16,596 bases of DNA from Emmonsiellopsis sp. PD_33 (Eukaryota; Ascomycota; Eurotiomycetes; Onygenales; Ajellomycetaceae), in the NCBI GenBank assembly GCA_032988165.1, contig JANTQF010000525.1, forward strand, positions 1 to 16,596. Direction: 5' to 3'. The position numbers were made by a program, and so were the translations under genes. This document shows, one piece after another, positions 1 through 10,431 of the stretch. Positions within the stretch are counted from its first letter, which is position 1; each line of letters opens with the position of its first letter. Below the pieces are notes generated by a model, which did not search any database, was not told the origin of the DNA, and saw only the letters and a list, made by a program, of their open reading frames with translations.

Positions 1-1540
1 GGTGTATTGAGGAATAGATTATTTCTAATTTAAATTGAAAGAGTGAGGAGAAGATACGAAATAGACTAACTAGTAATAGATAATAGTTTATAGGGTTATT
101 AATAGCAAGGGTAGTGTGTGTGTGTGTGTGTGTAATAAATCACAAGAGGGAGAGATGATGTTGATGTTGTTGTTGTGTACACAGACCAGCAGTTCAAGCC
201 AACCAGCCAATCGCTCCATTGTTTTGACAATGAATCCATACCATATTTATCTAACTGCATGCAAACAGCCCTGGGAATATAAATACATACATACACGGAT
301 GCAGCAATGAAGTTCTGCTAAACAAATAATTATCTCACATCCCCCAACCCTCACCGCCGCCAGTTACGGAATTACTCTTCCCTACCTACACACATAAAAA
401 AAAAAGGCGCCCAGTGCTTCCGCTTGCGTCTATATATTTTGGAAAAAAAGGTTTCTTCTGTCTTATGACATATACAATAAAAAGAGATTGCCATCATCTA
501 AGATTAAACTATATAGACTCAAAATGAGAAAAGGAAAAAAAATAAATAGATAAAGGGATATTATACCGCCATCCACGGGCTTTTTCTTTGCCAAATTGGT
601 ATCACTTCCATGGGATGGAGCGCGAAAAGAAAGGAAAAGGAAAAAGAATAGCCGAAGTGGGGAAGAAAAGTGGGAGAAAATGAAATGATCGTGTCGTAGA
701 TTCGGTAATGGAATAGAGAGGTAAACGAATAAACAAAATACCGGTCTGTAGCTGAAAGAAACATTTACATCTGCAGCGCAGAGAAGCGAAGAATGGGATA
801 AATCGAAGAGATAACCCGGATAGAAGGTTTCCAAAACGAAAATTCAGAGCATGCCGCCCCCCAGCCCCCCCCCGGATCGCCCGTGTTGGACTTTTGGATA
901 GGAAAAGAAAGATGACATCCCTATATTGACAGCCGCCTTCGCAACCGACTTTTTGGCTTTGCCTGATGGCGTATATCCTTGCTTCGCGAGATATATATGC
1001 CTCTCCTCTCGTCGCCCTAAAGTCGATAGAAAATCCATAAAAACACCACAGAGAATGAAACTTTGGATCAGTGTCGTGTGTGTGTAAATTGCACAAAGGC
1101 AGCAATCCGAACAAAAGCGAGCAAAAAATCAGATAGGTAACATGGGATCGATTTGATGGAATAGGCAACAAATAAACAAGAATCCAATAGAAAAACTCCA
1201 GAGTATTCCACAAGGTAGTAACAAGAACGTGCAGAGAACAGAAAACAACCATACTAAATCAGGGGAATAAGGAAAATGCCCGGGGCAATATCTGATAGTT
1301 GAGAATAGAGTTAATAACAGAGGACAAAAGGAGATGTTGGATATCAAAAGATTGTCGGTAAATGGTGGATTAAAAACCAAGTAGATTCAAGGAAAAACAT
1401 CGTTGGAAAGGAGAATATACGGCGGGCGGACGGCATAGTCGTCTAGACGTAGCCGATGGTAAAGGGTCAACGGTAAAATGCATCGAAAGTCCATGCTGGT
1501 AACCCTGGTAGCATTCTTTTTTGCCTTCCAGATGAAAATC
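1..1540. other. non-coding 3' flank of veA
   Basis: No frame here reads like a conserved protein. The stretch is AT-rich and, on the plus strand, A/G-rich, with a GT microsatellite near 114-133 and short C runs near 853-870. The part next to 1541 should contain the veA 3'UTR and polyadenylation region, since veA runs leftward into it. The longer open frames (for example minus 602-1252) have low-complexity, F/L/S-rich composition and no recognisable domain, so they are not called as genes. Confidence 0.5.
114..133. repeat. (GT)10 microsatellite
   Basis: Twenty bases of alternating GT directly read from the sequence. It lies in non-coding DNA and is likely length-polymorphic between strains. 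Confidence 0.9.
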
Positions 1541-3303
1541 CTAAACGGCAATGGGAGCGACTGCTGGACGTTTGCCTCCCTGCACATCGATAGGAACGTT
1601 TACATCTTTCCCTTTCGAATTGACGGAGACACGTTGTTTTGCGACCAGGCGGCCATCAGCACGTCTATATGTCATCACCTCATCATCGGAGCCCGACGAG
1701 GATTCAATCGTCTCGCCAGGTTTGGTTGGGTCTTGTTTAGCACCGGGGCGTTGACCATTGCGTAGCGGCTCATCGTCGTTGGATTCACGCTGCCGTTTGG
1801 AGAGAGCAGATCTCGAACTGTACAGCCATCCCTTTCTCCTCGTGGTGTCAAAGATCACATCTTCATAATCAGCATCAGTGGCAGGAATAGATGTGTCGAT
1901 TTCGACGGCGTGGCCGGAAGTAGGGGTTGTTGTTGAGTAGTTGGCCGGTGTTCGGGGCGAGGGCATTAGCTGGGGCTGGGGTTGTGGAATATACAATTTA
2001 GGATCAGCAGGCCGTTGGTCGTACGAGACAGGCGTGTAGGATGGTGGATCCATCGTCGAAGTGTTCGCGGGAATAGTGACTTTTGGTTGTTCGTATCGAT
2101 CGCCATGAGGGCTGGGGGAAGGATATTGGGGGTATTTGGGTGCTTGGCCATCATACTCTGATCCAGCGGATGTTTGTCGAGTATGGGCATATCCAAGATG
2201 GGGCGAAGGATAGGCTGCGGGGACAGGGGCAGGGTGTGCCGAAGGCGGTGGAGGAGGAGCATGATACTGGGGCTGTGCGGCTCCAAACGCCAGATGGGAC
2301 TGAGGAGCCGCGGCAATGGGAGATGGCTGGGGATGATGGTAACCATATTCGGGGCCAGGCTGTACTCGGGGTGGGCCAGTAGGGTATCTGTACTGTTCGT
2401 CGATGGAAACATTGCTCACCGATCGGGGACGTTCGACCGGTGTTCCCGGGTAAGTATCTGGGGTCATGTGTCTTTCATCGTAACCACCATATTCCTTGTT
2501 AGGCTTGGCCTCGCGGCGTCGCATACGCACATCGCGGCGGATCCGCACACGACAGCCTTGTTCGGCTACTACCCGACTCAGAGAAGTGCTTTCCGCCAGG
2601 CCTGGGAACTTCTTGGCGCTGAAGACAGTGAAAGGAACGGATTTGACTTCCAAGCGGAAGTGGAGGTACTGGTTGGGCGCTCGGGGTTTTGATGGGGTTG
2701 ACGATACCAAGTGGTCCTGGGGTTGGGGTATCGGTGCACCCTTATCAGCATCCTTCGGGTCTTTCAGCTCCTCGTACAGGTTGAAGTTCAGCCGGTACAG
2801 TCCCTCGTGACGGACGGAAAGATCTGGGAAGATGAAATATCCAGCCTGGCTTGGTCGGTCCAAATATGCAATGCCGGCCACAGGCACCCCCGTCAACACT
2901 GGGCAGGCGGTCGGCTGTGCCTGAACTCTACCATGGGCGATTGGGCGGGCGAATTCGAGGGTGGCGAAAAGAAAGAAGTTGGCATTGTATCCGAACGTGA
3001 TATCAGTCTTGTGCATATCATTCAAGTCGGACTCGAAGATGCGTAATTCCACAACGGGCGGAGGATCAACGGGGCGACGGTCCGCAGAGGCTTATATCAA
3101 CTGTCAGCAGCGTAACAAAGGAAACGATAATGACTATCCCATTATCACTACTCACACTTTGCTCCTGCGCCGCATGCTCTGGCTCGTTCAGGCTGCTGGA
3201 TGACTTTCAAAGTATATGTAATCTTCTTCCCTTCCTGAGTGATCCGAGACTTGGTATGTTCGGTCTCGTTCTTCGGGTGAAGAATGGCCGCTTGGGTGGC
3301 CAT
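1541..3303 (-). CDS. veA: VeA, velvet-complex developmental and secondary-metabolism regulator
   Basis: Two coding exons, 3156-3303 and 1541-3090, joined across a 65-nt intron (3091-3155; GTGAGT donor, GCTGAC branch site, TATAAG acceptor), give 565 aa. VeA-family proteins are about 570 aa. The start is the ATG at 3303 in a good context (CCACCATGG). Residues about 20-50 carry the conserved N-terminal block with GKKITY and ERARACGAGAK, the region of the bipartite nuclear signal. The velvet domain runs to about residue 242 and includes SSADRRPVDPPPVVELRIFE, CPVLTGVPVAG, YFIFPDLSVRHEG, EVKSVPFTVFSAKKFPGL and a basic tail RRDVRMRRR. A P/Y/H/Q-rich disordered middle follows, then a C-terminal acidic patch (ESSSGSDDE, about 512-520). 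By family knowledge it bridges VelB and LaeA and moves to the nucleus in the dark. Family assignment is firm. Confidence 0.97.
3091..3155 (-). other. veA coding intron 1
   Basis: A 65-nt intron interrupting the codon after Lys49. The donor is GTGAGT, CTGAC is the likely branch site, and the acceptor ends AAG. Splicing restores the conserved AKSSADRRPVD junction seen across VeA proteins, which fixes both ends. Confidence 0.93.
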
Positions 3304-3320
3304 GGTGGGCAACGGTTATG

Positions 3321-3457
3321 CTGGAGCAATCGAGTTAGTCTGTTGGAAACTGCAAACGGCGAACAATGGCATTGCAGGGCGCAGGGGGGAGAATGGGCAT
3401 TATAAGGCGTAGGCGCGAATTGAACGACGGATTGAAAACGGAATGCGGTAAACTCAC
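3321..3457 (-). other. probable 5'UTR intron of veA
   Basis: Upstream of the veA ATG, on the minus strand, a consensus GTGAGT donor (3452-3457) pairs with a GACTAAC branch site and a CCAG acceptor (3321-3324), 17 nt before the start codon. The 137-nt segment contains a short uORF. The call is inferred from splice consensus only; no transcript data are available. Confidence 0.5.
3335..3400 (-). promoter_or_regulatory. 21-codon uORF in the veA leader
   Basis: On the minus strand an ATG at 3400 opens a 21-codon frame ending with TAA at 3335, 31 nt before the veA ATG. It lies wholly inside the inferred 5'UTR intron, so only unspliced leaders would carry it. Leader uORF control has been described for veA-type genes in Aspergillus; here it is a sequence-based inference. 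Confidence 0.4.
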
Positions 3458-4973
3458 GTACGTGAATAGTTGGACAAGTAGATTGAGTGATGCGCAGCCG
3501 ACTGCGACGAGTGATTACGGGACACTGAGGGGGTGAAGTCGAGAGTTAGACTTGACACAACCAGCGCATATGGATGTAGACAGGGAAATAGACGAGAACT
3601 TGGCGACTCGGGAGGGCGATAAGGGCAAACGAACGGACGGGGCCAGGGGAAAGGCGACGAACAGACGGTTCAGGGTTCAGGCAGCGAACATGATCCGCTG
3701 CACACACTCAGAGGAGCGTTTGCGAGGGAACAGGAGTCGACGAGGCCACTGTTGATGGAGAGTGGTGTCGTGGAGGAGGCTGGCGACAGAGACGGGATGT
3801 GGACGAGGAGCGAGCGAGACGGGCAGAAGAAGAGTCGAAGCAAGCGACGGGCTGGCGGGCTAGCGGGGGGCTAGTGCCGCCGCGTACGGTACGGTACGCG
3901 GTAACATGGCTGCCCATTGCCGGGCCCAATCAGCGCCCACGGGGGCCGGCGTGGGGCAGCCAGCCCGCCAAGCCCGCCTCCAACCCGCGCTGACACAGCC
4001 TGGCGGGGCGTGTATTCCCGTTACCGCTAGTACAGACCTCTTGACTCTGATTGTGCTTCTCAGATCAATATCTGAGCAGTTGGCTGCTTCAGCTGGCTTC
4101 CTTGCTCTGGGGTTTGCATTCAAGCCCCTAAACTCTCTGCTATCTACCTCTGCCTCTACCTCTGAATTCCGGGGTAATGTTTCGAAGTCAATTACATCCC
4201 ATCAGGTTTCCAGCGCCTGGCCTGCTGGGTCGCCGTCTGCTCTTCCCACGGCCCCGGGTCTGCTTGGATGCTTGGATGTATCGAGTCTCCCAGGCAGCGA
4301 ATCACCGCCCGCCTGGCCTGTGCCCGTCGCGGCTGCTCATTCGCCCGCCCCGCTGCCCATTCTTCTCTCCTCGTTCCTTATTGTTGTTGCCAGCTCTGGC
4401 CAGATAATAGCAACATATTGTCTGGTTTTTGCTGCCAAAACTGACTCCCTTTCCAGCCCATAGTTAGTCAACGCACAATATGCACACTAATTAATATGTT
4501 CGGGTGAAATAGTGCACAAAAACCCACACCACCCGTCTCGCCTCTTGTCCTCGGCAGAATCACACCCCCCGGGCCAAATGTGGAAAATTGCTCCAAGACT
4601 CGTCGTTTTAGTCACAGAACCCAGCCCAAAGCCACTCGCCCAGGATCGCGACCCTGGTGGTTGGTGACTGGTCGAAACCCGCCTTGAAAGTTGATCGTCC
4701 CCATTCTGCTGCGAAACCGTGTTCCGGAAGCCAGCAGCCGCCACTGCTCGTCGCTGATCCCTGCGCGCCCCCGTCCAGCCATTCGCCAGGCTCTCCTGCC
4801 TCCATCCCCGGACGGGTAAGGGTGTGTCACCTCCAGGAAGCCACCGACGAACCCCCGGCTGCTTTCCCTCTTCCCGCGGCCAATCAGCCCGCGGTGGCCA
4901 CCCATTTGCCTTGAGGGCCAACTTCCAAAATCCAAGGGAAGGCCGTGCATGCGACTCTGAGCAGCAGGGAACT
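3458..4973. promoter_or_regulatory. veA upstream region with CCAAT boxes and palindromes
   Basis: GC-rich, gene-free DNA upstream of veA. A near-palindrome at 3881-3900 has perfect 7-bp arms CGCGTAC/GTACGCG around a 6-bp loop. CCAAT boxes lie at 3926-3930 and 4880-4884 on the plus strand; the second is bracketed by CCGCGG palindromes (4874-4879 and 4889-4894). The open frames here are proline/serine/alanine-rich, as expected by chance in GC-rich DNA. I see no protein-coding gene. Confidence 0.45.
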
Positions 4974-7252
4974 CCGAACAGGTGAGCCTAGCTTCTTCAG
5001 CAGGTAAAGGAATGGGCCAGCAGCAGGGAACGGGTGGGTATTATTCCCAGGTGAAGTAAACCATGTAATTTTCTTGTCATGTCATGTCCTGGCGTTGCAT
5101 TGTGTTTCCTTTTTTTCTTTGTTTGAAAGGGTTTTTCTTGTTTGGTGCGCCATGCATGTATATTTAGGGTTTGTTACTTTTCTTGGGGGCTGGCACTGGC
5201 AGGCATGGGATGTGAATCATGAATGAATAGGAACAATAAAAAATAATTAATACACCTGTCATCTGCTCTTGGCTTGCAGTGTGCAGCAACAATGCCGCCC
5301 CCTATTCATCTGATGGTCGGCATAACTCCTTCATCGTCGATTCTTCACACCACACGTTAGAGAAGCAGATAACTACGGAGTTGTCTTCCACACAAATCAG
5401 CAGCCAGGCGTGTGTGTCGCACTTTTGAACGGGGATTTTCCTCTTCAGTCAAGAATTAAGATAGTTACTGCGTACTTCAGTTCTCGGGTAGTACCGCAGC
5501 TTGTTTGCTAGGCTGCGCAGCTGATTATTGTAAATGATGGATGGGTATGGTATGGCAACGGCAAATTGGTACTTTCAGTACGGAGTATGCTAATGCCGTG
5601 ATACTCGCCCCGGTACGATCGAGTACAGAATGCCTCAAAGAACACCACTGGCAATCATCAAAACTCAAGTAACTATCATACAGAGCAACATCTCCAATAA
5701 TTGTTTCCCACAAGGCCATACATCGTAAAACTGAACAGAGAAAACATCCCACCCTCTCCGATCTCGTTATTAGACGTTAGTTATCCGTCCCTCAGGTCCC
5801 CTCCCGCCCTCGACCCACCCGACCCCGCCCCCATAATACCCCATAATCATAGCAATGTGCTCCCCAAGTTCCCACTCGCCCCCATCTCATCCAAAAGAAT
5901 ACAAAAAAAATTATGCTACTTATTTTCCCTCTCCTCTGCAGCGCCCGCCCCCCCCCCCCTCACCTTGCAATAGTAGGTAAAAGCTATACATGATTATCAG
6001 CAAGGAGGGAATACATGCATGCATGCCGTGCATGACCGCCTGCCAGTAGTATCTATTCCATACTAGTACCCCATAGAATAATAATAATATCAAACAGGGT
6101 TTTATTGTCTCTCTTTCATTTCTTCCCTTTCCTTCTTCCCTTCTGTAATGCTTCCGTGTGAGTTCTATGCAGGTCAGGTCAGGTCAAAAGTCAGGGACAA
6201 GGCGGGGCCGCGGGGATAATGGAATATGTGGGGCCTGGGGGCATCTAGAAGATGTATAATTGCTCTCTTTATATACTTCTTTGAAAAGAACATACTGTGA
6301 TTGTGTGAGGGTGATGGTATGTACAGAGTAGTTATGATGGGTTTACTATTAGGTTGGGTTAGGTTAGGCTACATTAGATATATCAAACTAGGTAACCACA
6401 TATTTATCCATCCATTCATCCATTTGTCTTTTCACTTCCTCCCCCCCGGGCCTGGGGTAAAAGATACGCAATATGAGCTCGGATAGGTAGATAGATATAC
6501 TCTTTCATCCTCCCCAGTAAACTCCATTCTCACTCACGGTTGATTTCTCACGTTGATATCTCCTGAGAGAGTGAGCCGTTTGTCGACATCGGAGGAATCA
6601 AGGAGCAGGGTCCTGCTGGCATGGTTTGGGAGGGGTAAGGAAAGTGTTATTACGATCTATTACTTGACATTCTATTAGGTAGTTGTCTGGGGCGTTGTGT
6701 CAGAAGGCGTTTAGCATGTGTAGGGAATAATAGCTGGTTCACCAGCTAACCCGCGTGAATGTATCTATATATATACGTGGTTTCTAGGTCCAAGATTACT
6801 ATTGGAAACTCCCCCTCCCCCTATTGTCTAAATACACCACAAACAAAGAAATTGATCACAGCAGCATGTGGATAAGGGGAATTCAGTAGGCCCAACATGA
6901 CACCTCTCCATCTTAAAAAGTATACCCATACTCCTCAGACCCACGGTGTGAATCTGACATTCCCCAATGGCAACACAACGCATCAACTCGGACGAAACGC
7001 AGCAAGTATAAAAGACATAGGGAAATAGGGATAATTAGCCTTCTAGGCACGTTTTGGCCCCCACTAATAGCAGCTGCAATAGGTTATCCAGCCCCTGATC
7101 ATCTAGAAGGATATGTATATATAAAAAAGGTCAAGCAGGACACCACGAAAAACAAAGTCATACTTATTTAACAGGCACTACTCCGTAGGGGGCCGCGAGT
7201 AGTCCATCCATGCCGGGCACATTGGGTTCTGTTTGCTTTCTGCCCAACCCCC
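4974..7252. other. gene-poor intergenic stretch with simple repeats
   Basis: No convincing coding region. Contents include donor-like GTGAGC near 4981 and a CTTGCAG acceptor-like site near 5279, just before a 22-codon ATG frame (5292-5360, start context CAACAATG); a (CATG)n-like patch near 6014-6034; a 12-nt C run near 5948-5959; an AGGTC triplet repeat at 6171-6185; and TTAGG-like repeats near 6348-6369. A short spliced non-coding or small-peptide transcript on the plus strand is possible but unproven. Confidence 0.4.
6171..6185. repeat. AGGTC x3 tandem repeat
   Basis: Three direct copies of AGGTC, read from the sequence, in intergenic DNA. No known fungal regulator is implied. Confidence 0.8.
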
Positions 7253-8685
7253 TTACCCTTGATACCCGGTATATGAGGGATGGTTGCACGGGATACCGAC
7301 GTTGTGTCTGGGACTGGTAACCGGTTGCCGTTGCCCAGGTATCTGGGTACGACGTGCGGGGTGTATCCGGGAACTGGAGGGATGTATGTGTGTGTGTTCC
7401 ACGAAATATTCGGCGGGTTACACCGGGAGATTGGGATTGGGACAGGGTGGTGGTTTGTTTTTGAATTTCGAGGGGCATGATGTCGGGTTCAAGCTCCAGT
7501 TGACATTGTTGTACCGTATCTGTAAGCTGGGTACGATCCGCCGTTCAACGAAGAAGCCGTTGGGGGTCTGCTGGTTGGATGTAATCTCTCCCGTGCTACT
7601 GGGAGGGTTTTGGGATTTTTCAACAAGGGCCTTTTTGGCCCAAATGTTCGGGTATGGTCCCCAACGTCCTGTTTAAACTCCCCTGAAACCAAGCTCAGAA
7701 GGGAGAGTCTGCACAGAGCCGCCAGGGACGGAGACCCAAGAAGGTGTCATCCGAGGCAGCGGATGGCGGGACGCTCACAAAACCGTGTTACGGATTGTGG
7801 TCCCACGCATGAATTTGTGGAGGAGGAATTCCGTGTCCATGAAAACCCGGATATCGGGGTTGGGTTTTGTTTCCCGGACCAAGCGCAGGTCGAACGGGAA
7901 TTGGAATCGCGTCTAGTCTTCTGGCATCATCATGACGACCAGTTTCCCTGCGGCATGGGCCAAGACCCAAAGTCTTTTGAGGCAATGGCAAAAACCAGGA
8001 GGATTTATCCCCGTTGCGTTTCAAATGCGCCGGGCCGTGAATTGCCATGTGTCATGATTTAGTTCCAGCATGGTGGACTGACCTGACAGGCGGGCTCGTT
8101 CCCGATTTGACGGGTGTAAGCATCCAGACGGATACTTTGCTTGTCGGTGGGGATTGAAACGTGCCAGCCTGCCAGCGCGCTTGGCTTAAATTTTGGTTTT
8201 TCCCGGTGATTTGTGTGAGGAATATCATAGGGTTGGAAATCCAAGTCAGCATCTGGAATGGGATGGCCGAGGGGACTTCCGGGTGCCAGTTTGGCTATAT
8301 TTTTTGACACGGGAAGGAGTCCCAGCGTGAGGTTTGATTCTGCTCAGTGGCAGGACACGATAACAGTTTCTTGACGCGCCTTCAACGGACCCGGCGTTTC
8401 AAGAACGAACATGCTCGGCCTTCCCTTTCGTCGAGAGGGCGCCAAAACTCGATTGGCACTGGGTATCATACATTACCCATGCCAATAGTGTCCACGATAG
8501 CCCGAAGCTGCGAGCATCATGACGGCTCGGGAAAATGCGGGAGAGCAGGCCGGATTAAACCATGTCAGAGATTCGAGATTCAGGATATGGCATAGAAAAG
8601 AGCTGCCATAAGCAATTCTGGCAACTTCGGCATGGCAATTCCGAGGCCAAGGAACATAATACAGGGTTGATGAATTGAAGCCAGG
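7253..8685 (-). pseudogene. decayed protein-coding region, family not recognised
   Basis: On the minus strand one frame runs from 8685 to 8059 (209 codons) with only two internal stops (TAA 8473-8475, TGA 8344-8346). It includes protein-like segments such as FNPACSPAFSRAVMMLAASG, RRKGRPSMFVLETPG and ALAGWHVSIPTDKQSIRL. A frame change near 8075 leads into a second frame that runs to a TAA at 7253. That frame has five internal stops in 273 codons (8021, 7913, 7775, 7673, 7418) and carries FPFDLRLVRETKPNPDIRVF and DTEFLLHKFMRGTTIRN. At this base composition about twenty or more stops would be expected by chance across both frames. C is frequent at third positions in places. Some stops could instead lie in introns: CAG|GTCAGT near 8080 and GTGAGC near 7777 look like donors. 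I read it as a broken gene but cannot name the family; a live multi-exon gene is the alternative. Confidence 0.35.
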
Positions 8686-8928
8686 TCAGGTATTTTTAGC
8701 TTTAAAGAAGTTGATACATCGCAAAATCATCCAACTTTGCCAGCTGTCCGACTCGAGAAATCAACTCCTGGGATCATGCTCTTTCCCCTTCCTCTTCTCT
8801 CTCTAGTCATCCATTGTCCGGCATCAGATATCCAACGCTGAAACCCGATATCGGTGGAACGCAATGACTTTATCCCTTCCACGCTCGGTTGGATGAAGCT
8901 GGTCAGTGGTGAGACAGAGAATCCTCCT

Positions 8929-9226
8929 TCACCAGTGTGACTGGCTAACCAACCTGCCGGGAAAATCATCCTGGAATCGATGTTCAGACATGTCCAATTT
9001 TAACCGAGTCTCAAAATTGGGATCTCTGGTTTCCGCCACAGTGTGGTCTGCAGCGAACTCATTGGTTGCCCGTTGAGGCCTGGGATTTTGTTCTTCCCAA
9101 GCCTCAATATCAGACACCAGCTGGCTCCGACAGCCAACAGGCAATCATGTCACCAATCACCAGCAGACCTGCCATCTCATGGATGTCTCGCCTAATATCA
9201 TGTGGCTGATACAGGGTCTTACTGAG
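8929..9226 (-). pseudogene. possible further coding remnant, minus strand
   Basis: Two adjoining minus-strand frames look protein-like. One, 9226-9110, contains DIRRDIHEMAGLLVIGDMIA. The other, about 9144-8929, contains SDIEAWEEQNPRPQ and RLKLDMSEHRFQDDFPG and ends at a TGA. They overlap in different frames, which suggests a frameshift or a missed intron. The remnant could be the upstream part of the decayed region at 7253-8685, being on the same strand and in the same order. No family is recognised, and the signal is weaker than in the neighbouring block. Confidence 0.2.
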
Positions 9227-9239
9227 TTAACTCCCTGGT

Positions 9240-9812
9240 CACCTACCTATTCCAAGCCCTGTTTACTTAATCCACCAGATTCGAGTGCGTACATAGGCGA
9301 TGTCATGCATCTTCGTTCAGATCTTGAAGGCGGGCATATTTTATCTTCACTTATTATATAATGGCGAGGATTTTCTGTGGGAAGATCCTGCTTGGGCGCG
9401 CCTGAGTGAGAACCAAGCATCTTCGGGCGAGTGGCGCTCTAGCCGTGCTCGTTCGGGTTCTTTCATCGATGCGCAGCAACGTGCAAATGGCTGCGAGAAC
9501 TGGCATACAATCCTTCCGCCAATATTCATCCACTGATATTTCATGGCGAATAGACGCAGCTTTTGTGCGCCAGGCTGTATTATTATTGAACGAGAGTCAA
9601 ACTCGAACTTGCATCCGAAAAGACAAGGCATCATTCCAAACCACAATATCGTGGGCGAAGGGCATTGGGGATTCTTCTTTCTCCATTTCCAAGGCTGAAT
9701 GCATCTTTATGCTCCAGAGATGTCTTTCTCAAAGTTGAAGCATGCATGTATTGTTTCCTGTGAACAATGATATCTTTTCCAGTGCCTGACTGTTCTTCAT
9801 GCCAGCCGGACC
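9240..9812. other. no supported gene
   Basis: Overlapping open frames on both strands (plus 9406-9738, minus 9347-9646) cannot be told apart by composition or motif. The plus frame has a short arginine/serine-rich, presequence-like stretch but no conserved domain. Nothing here is firm enough to call. Confidence 0.3.
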
Positions 9813-10431
9813 TCAGCCAGTTTTTGGGAGAAAAATAAGTAAGATAGAGATAGAGAGAAGGCAGAGTCTTCTAGGGAGGTCAGGGAGGATCAATGATTTG
9901 CAAATGAGGTCAATTGAGTTTGGCATCAACCATGGTCTCAAGCCCGGAACCAGCAAATAAAAAACGACCTGTTTACCAAGGCCATATTTCAGTCAGCTTC
10001 ACCCTAGGACTTGAAGCAAACTGGCAACAAGGCGTCTGCCAACTAAATTTACTCACTATTTTGCTGTCTTCTTCCATCCAAGAAGGTCTCTCCCGTGCAC
10101 ATTCTTCCTGTCGAACGATTGTATATTTATATCCATGTGCAAAACGTGCCTGTACCCGGCGCGGATACTCCGAGGAAACATCCCTTTCTATCTCATGCAT
10201 CTCATTGCATGATAAACACTGGGAGACAGTATGCCAAACACCCGCCCGCCCTCCACAGACTACAGTGATGGGATATGCGGAATCGGGCAGCTTCTCCCTG
10301 CCACAGAGCCCTCGCTCTGTGTTCCCATTCGCTCCCGGGAACACAGATCGCACAAGGTCTGTATCAAAAAGTGGTTTTCCCCATGTTTGTCCTACATGAG
10401 CTTTGCGTGATGATTTGTTAAACTCTGTATA
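9813..10431 (-). CDS. candidate coding exon(s) of unknown function
   Basis: A minus-strand frame is open for 152 codons, from 10431 to a stop at 9973, with balanced, charged composition (motifs AHVGQTWGKPLFDTDLVRS, CLSCNEMHEIERDVSSEYP, EECARERPSWMEEDSK). The antisense frame is serine/proline-rich, as shadows usually are. A consensus GTGAGT donor (10051-10056), a GCTGAC branch site and a GTAAACAG acceptor (ending 9969) define an 88-nt intron. Removing it extends the frame another 51 codons to a TGA at 9813. No in-frame ATG stands near the 5' end, so an upstream exon would be needed; I could not find a clean one in 10432-10735. There is a CXXC (QCLSC) but no known domain. It may be a real small gene or another remnant. 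Confidence 0.3.

Noticed and set aside
602..1252. 216-codon minus-strand frame downstream of veA
   Set aside because: F/L/S-rich low-complexity product with no recognisable domain, in AT-rich sequence next to the veA stop; likely chance.
2083..2692. Plus-strand open frames of 99 and 172 codons opposite veA
   Set aside because: They are antisense shadows of the P/Y/H-rich veA coding exon and show no independent domain or start context.
3906..4463. 185-codon plus-strand frame upstream of veA
   Set aside because: Alanine/serine/proline-rich composition typical of stop-poor GC-rich DNA; no motif and no splice support.
5701..5973. 90-codon proline-rich plus frame
   Set aside because: Pro/Ser-rich product arising from C-rich tracts, including a 12-nt C run; no conserved features.
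6348..6369. Telomere-like TTAGG repeats
   Set aside because: Only about four imperfect units (TTAGG, TTGGG, TTAGG, TTAGG) inside ordinary intergenic DNA; too short and irregular to be a telomere remnant.
7488..7500. GGGTTCAAGC, resembling a tRNA T-loop
   Set aside because: The T-stem does not pair and no anticodon or acceptor stem can be built around it.
7253..8685. C-to-T (RIP-like) mutation as cause of the internal stops
   Set aside because: Every stop codon can be derived from CAA, CAG or CGA by one C-to-T change, so the stops alone are not evidence; a RIP index against an intact copy would be needed.
9914..10399. 161-codon plus-strand frame
   Set aside because: Serine/proline-rich and antisense to a more protein-like minus-strand frame, so probably a shadow.
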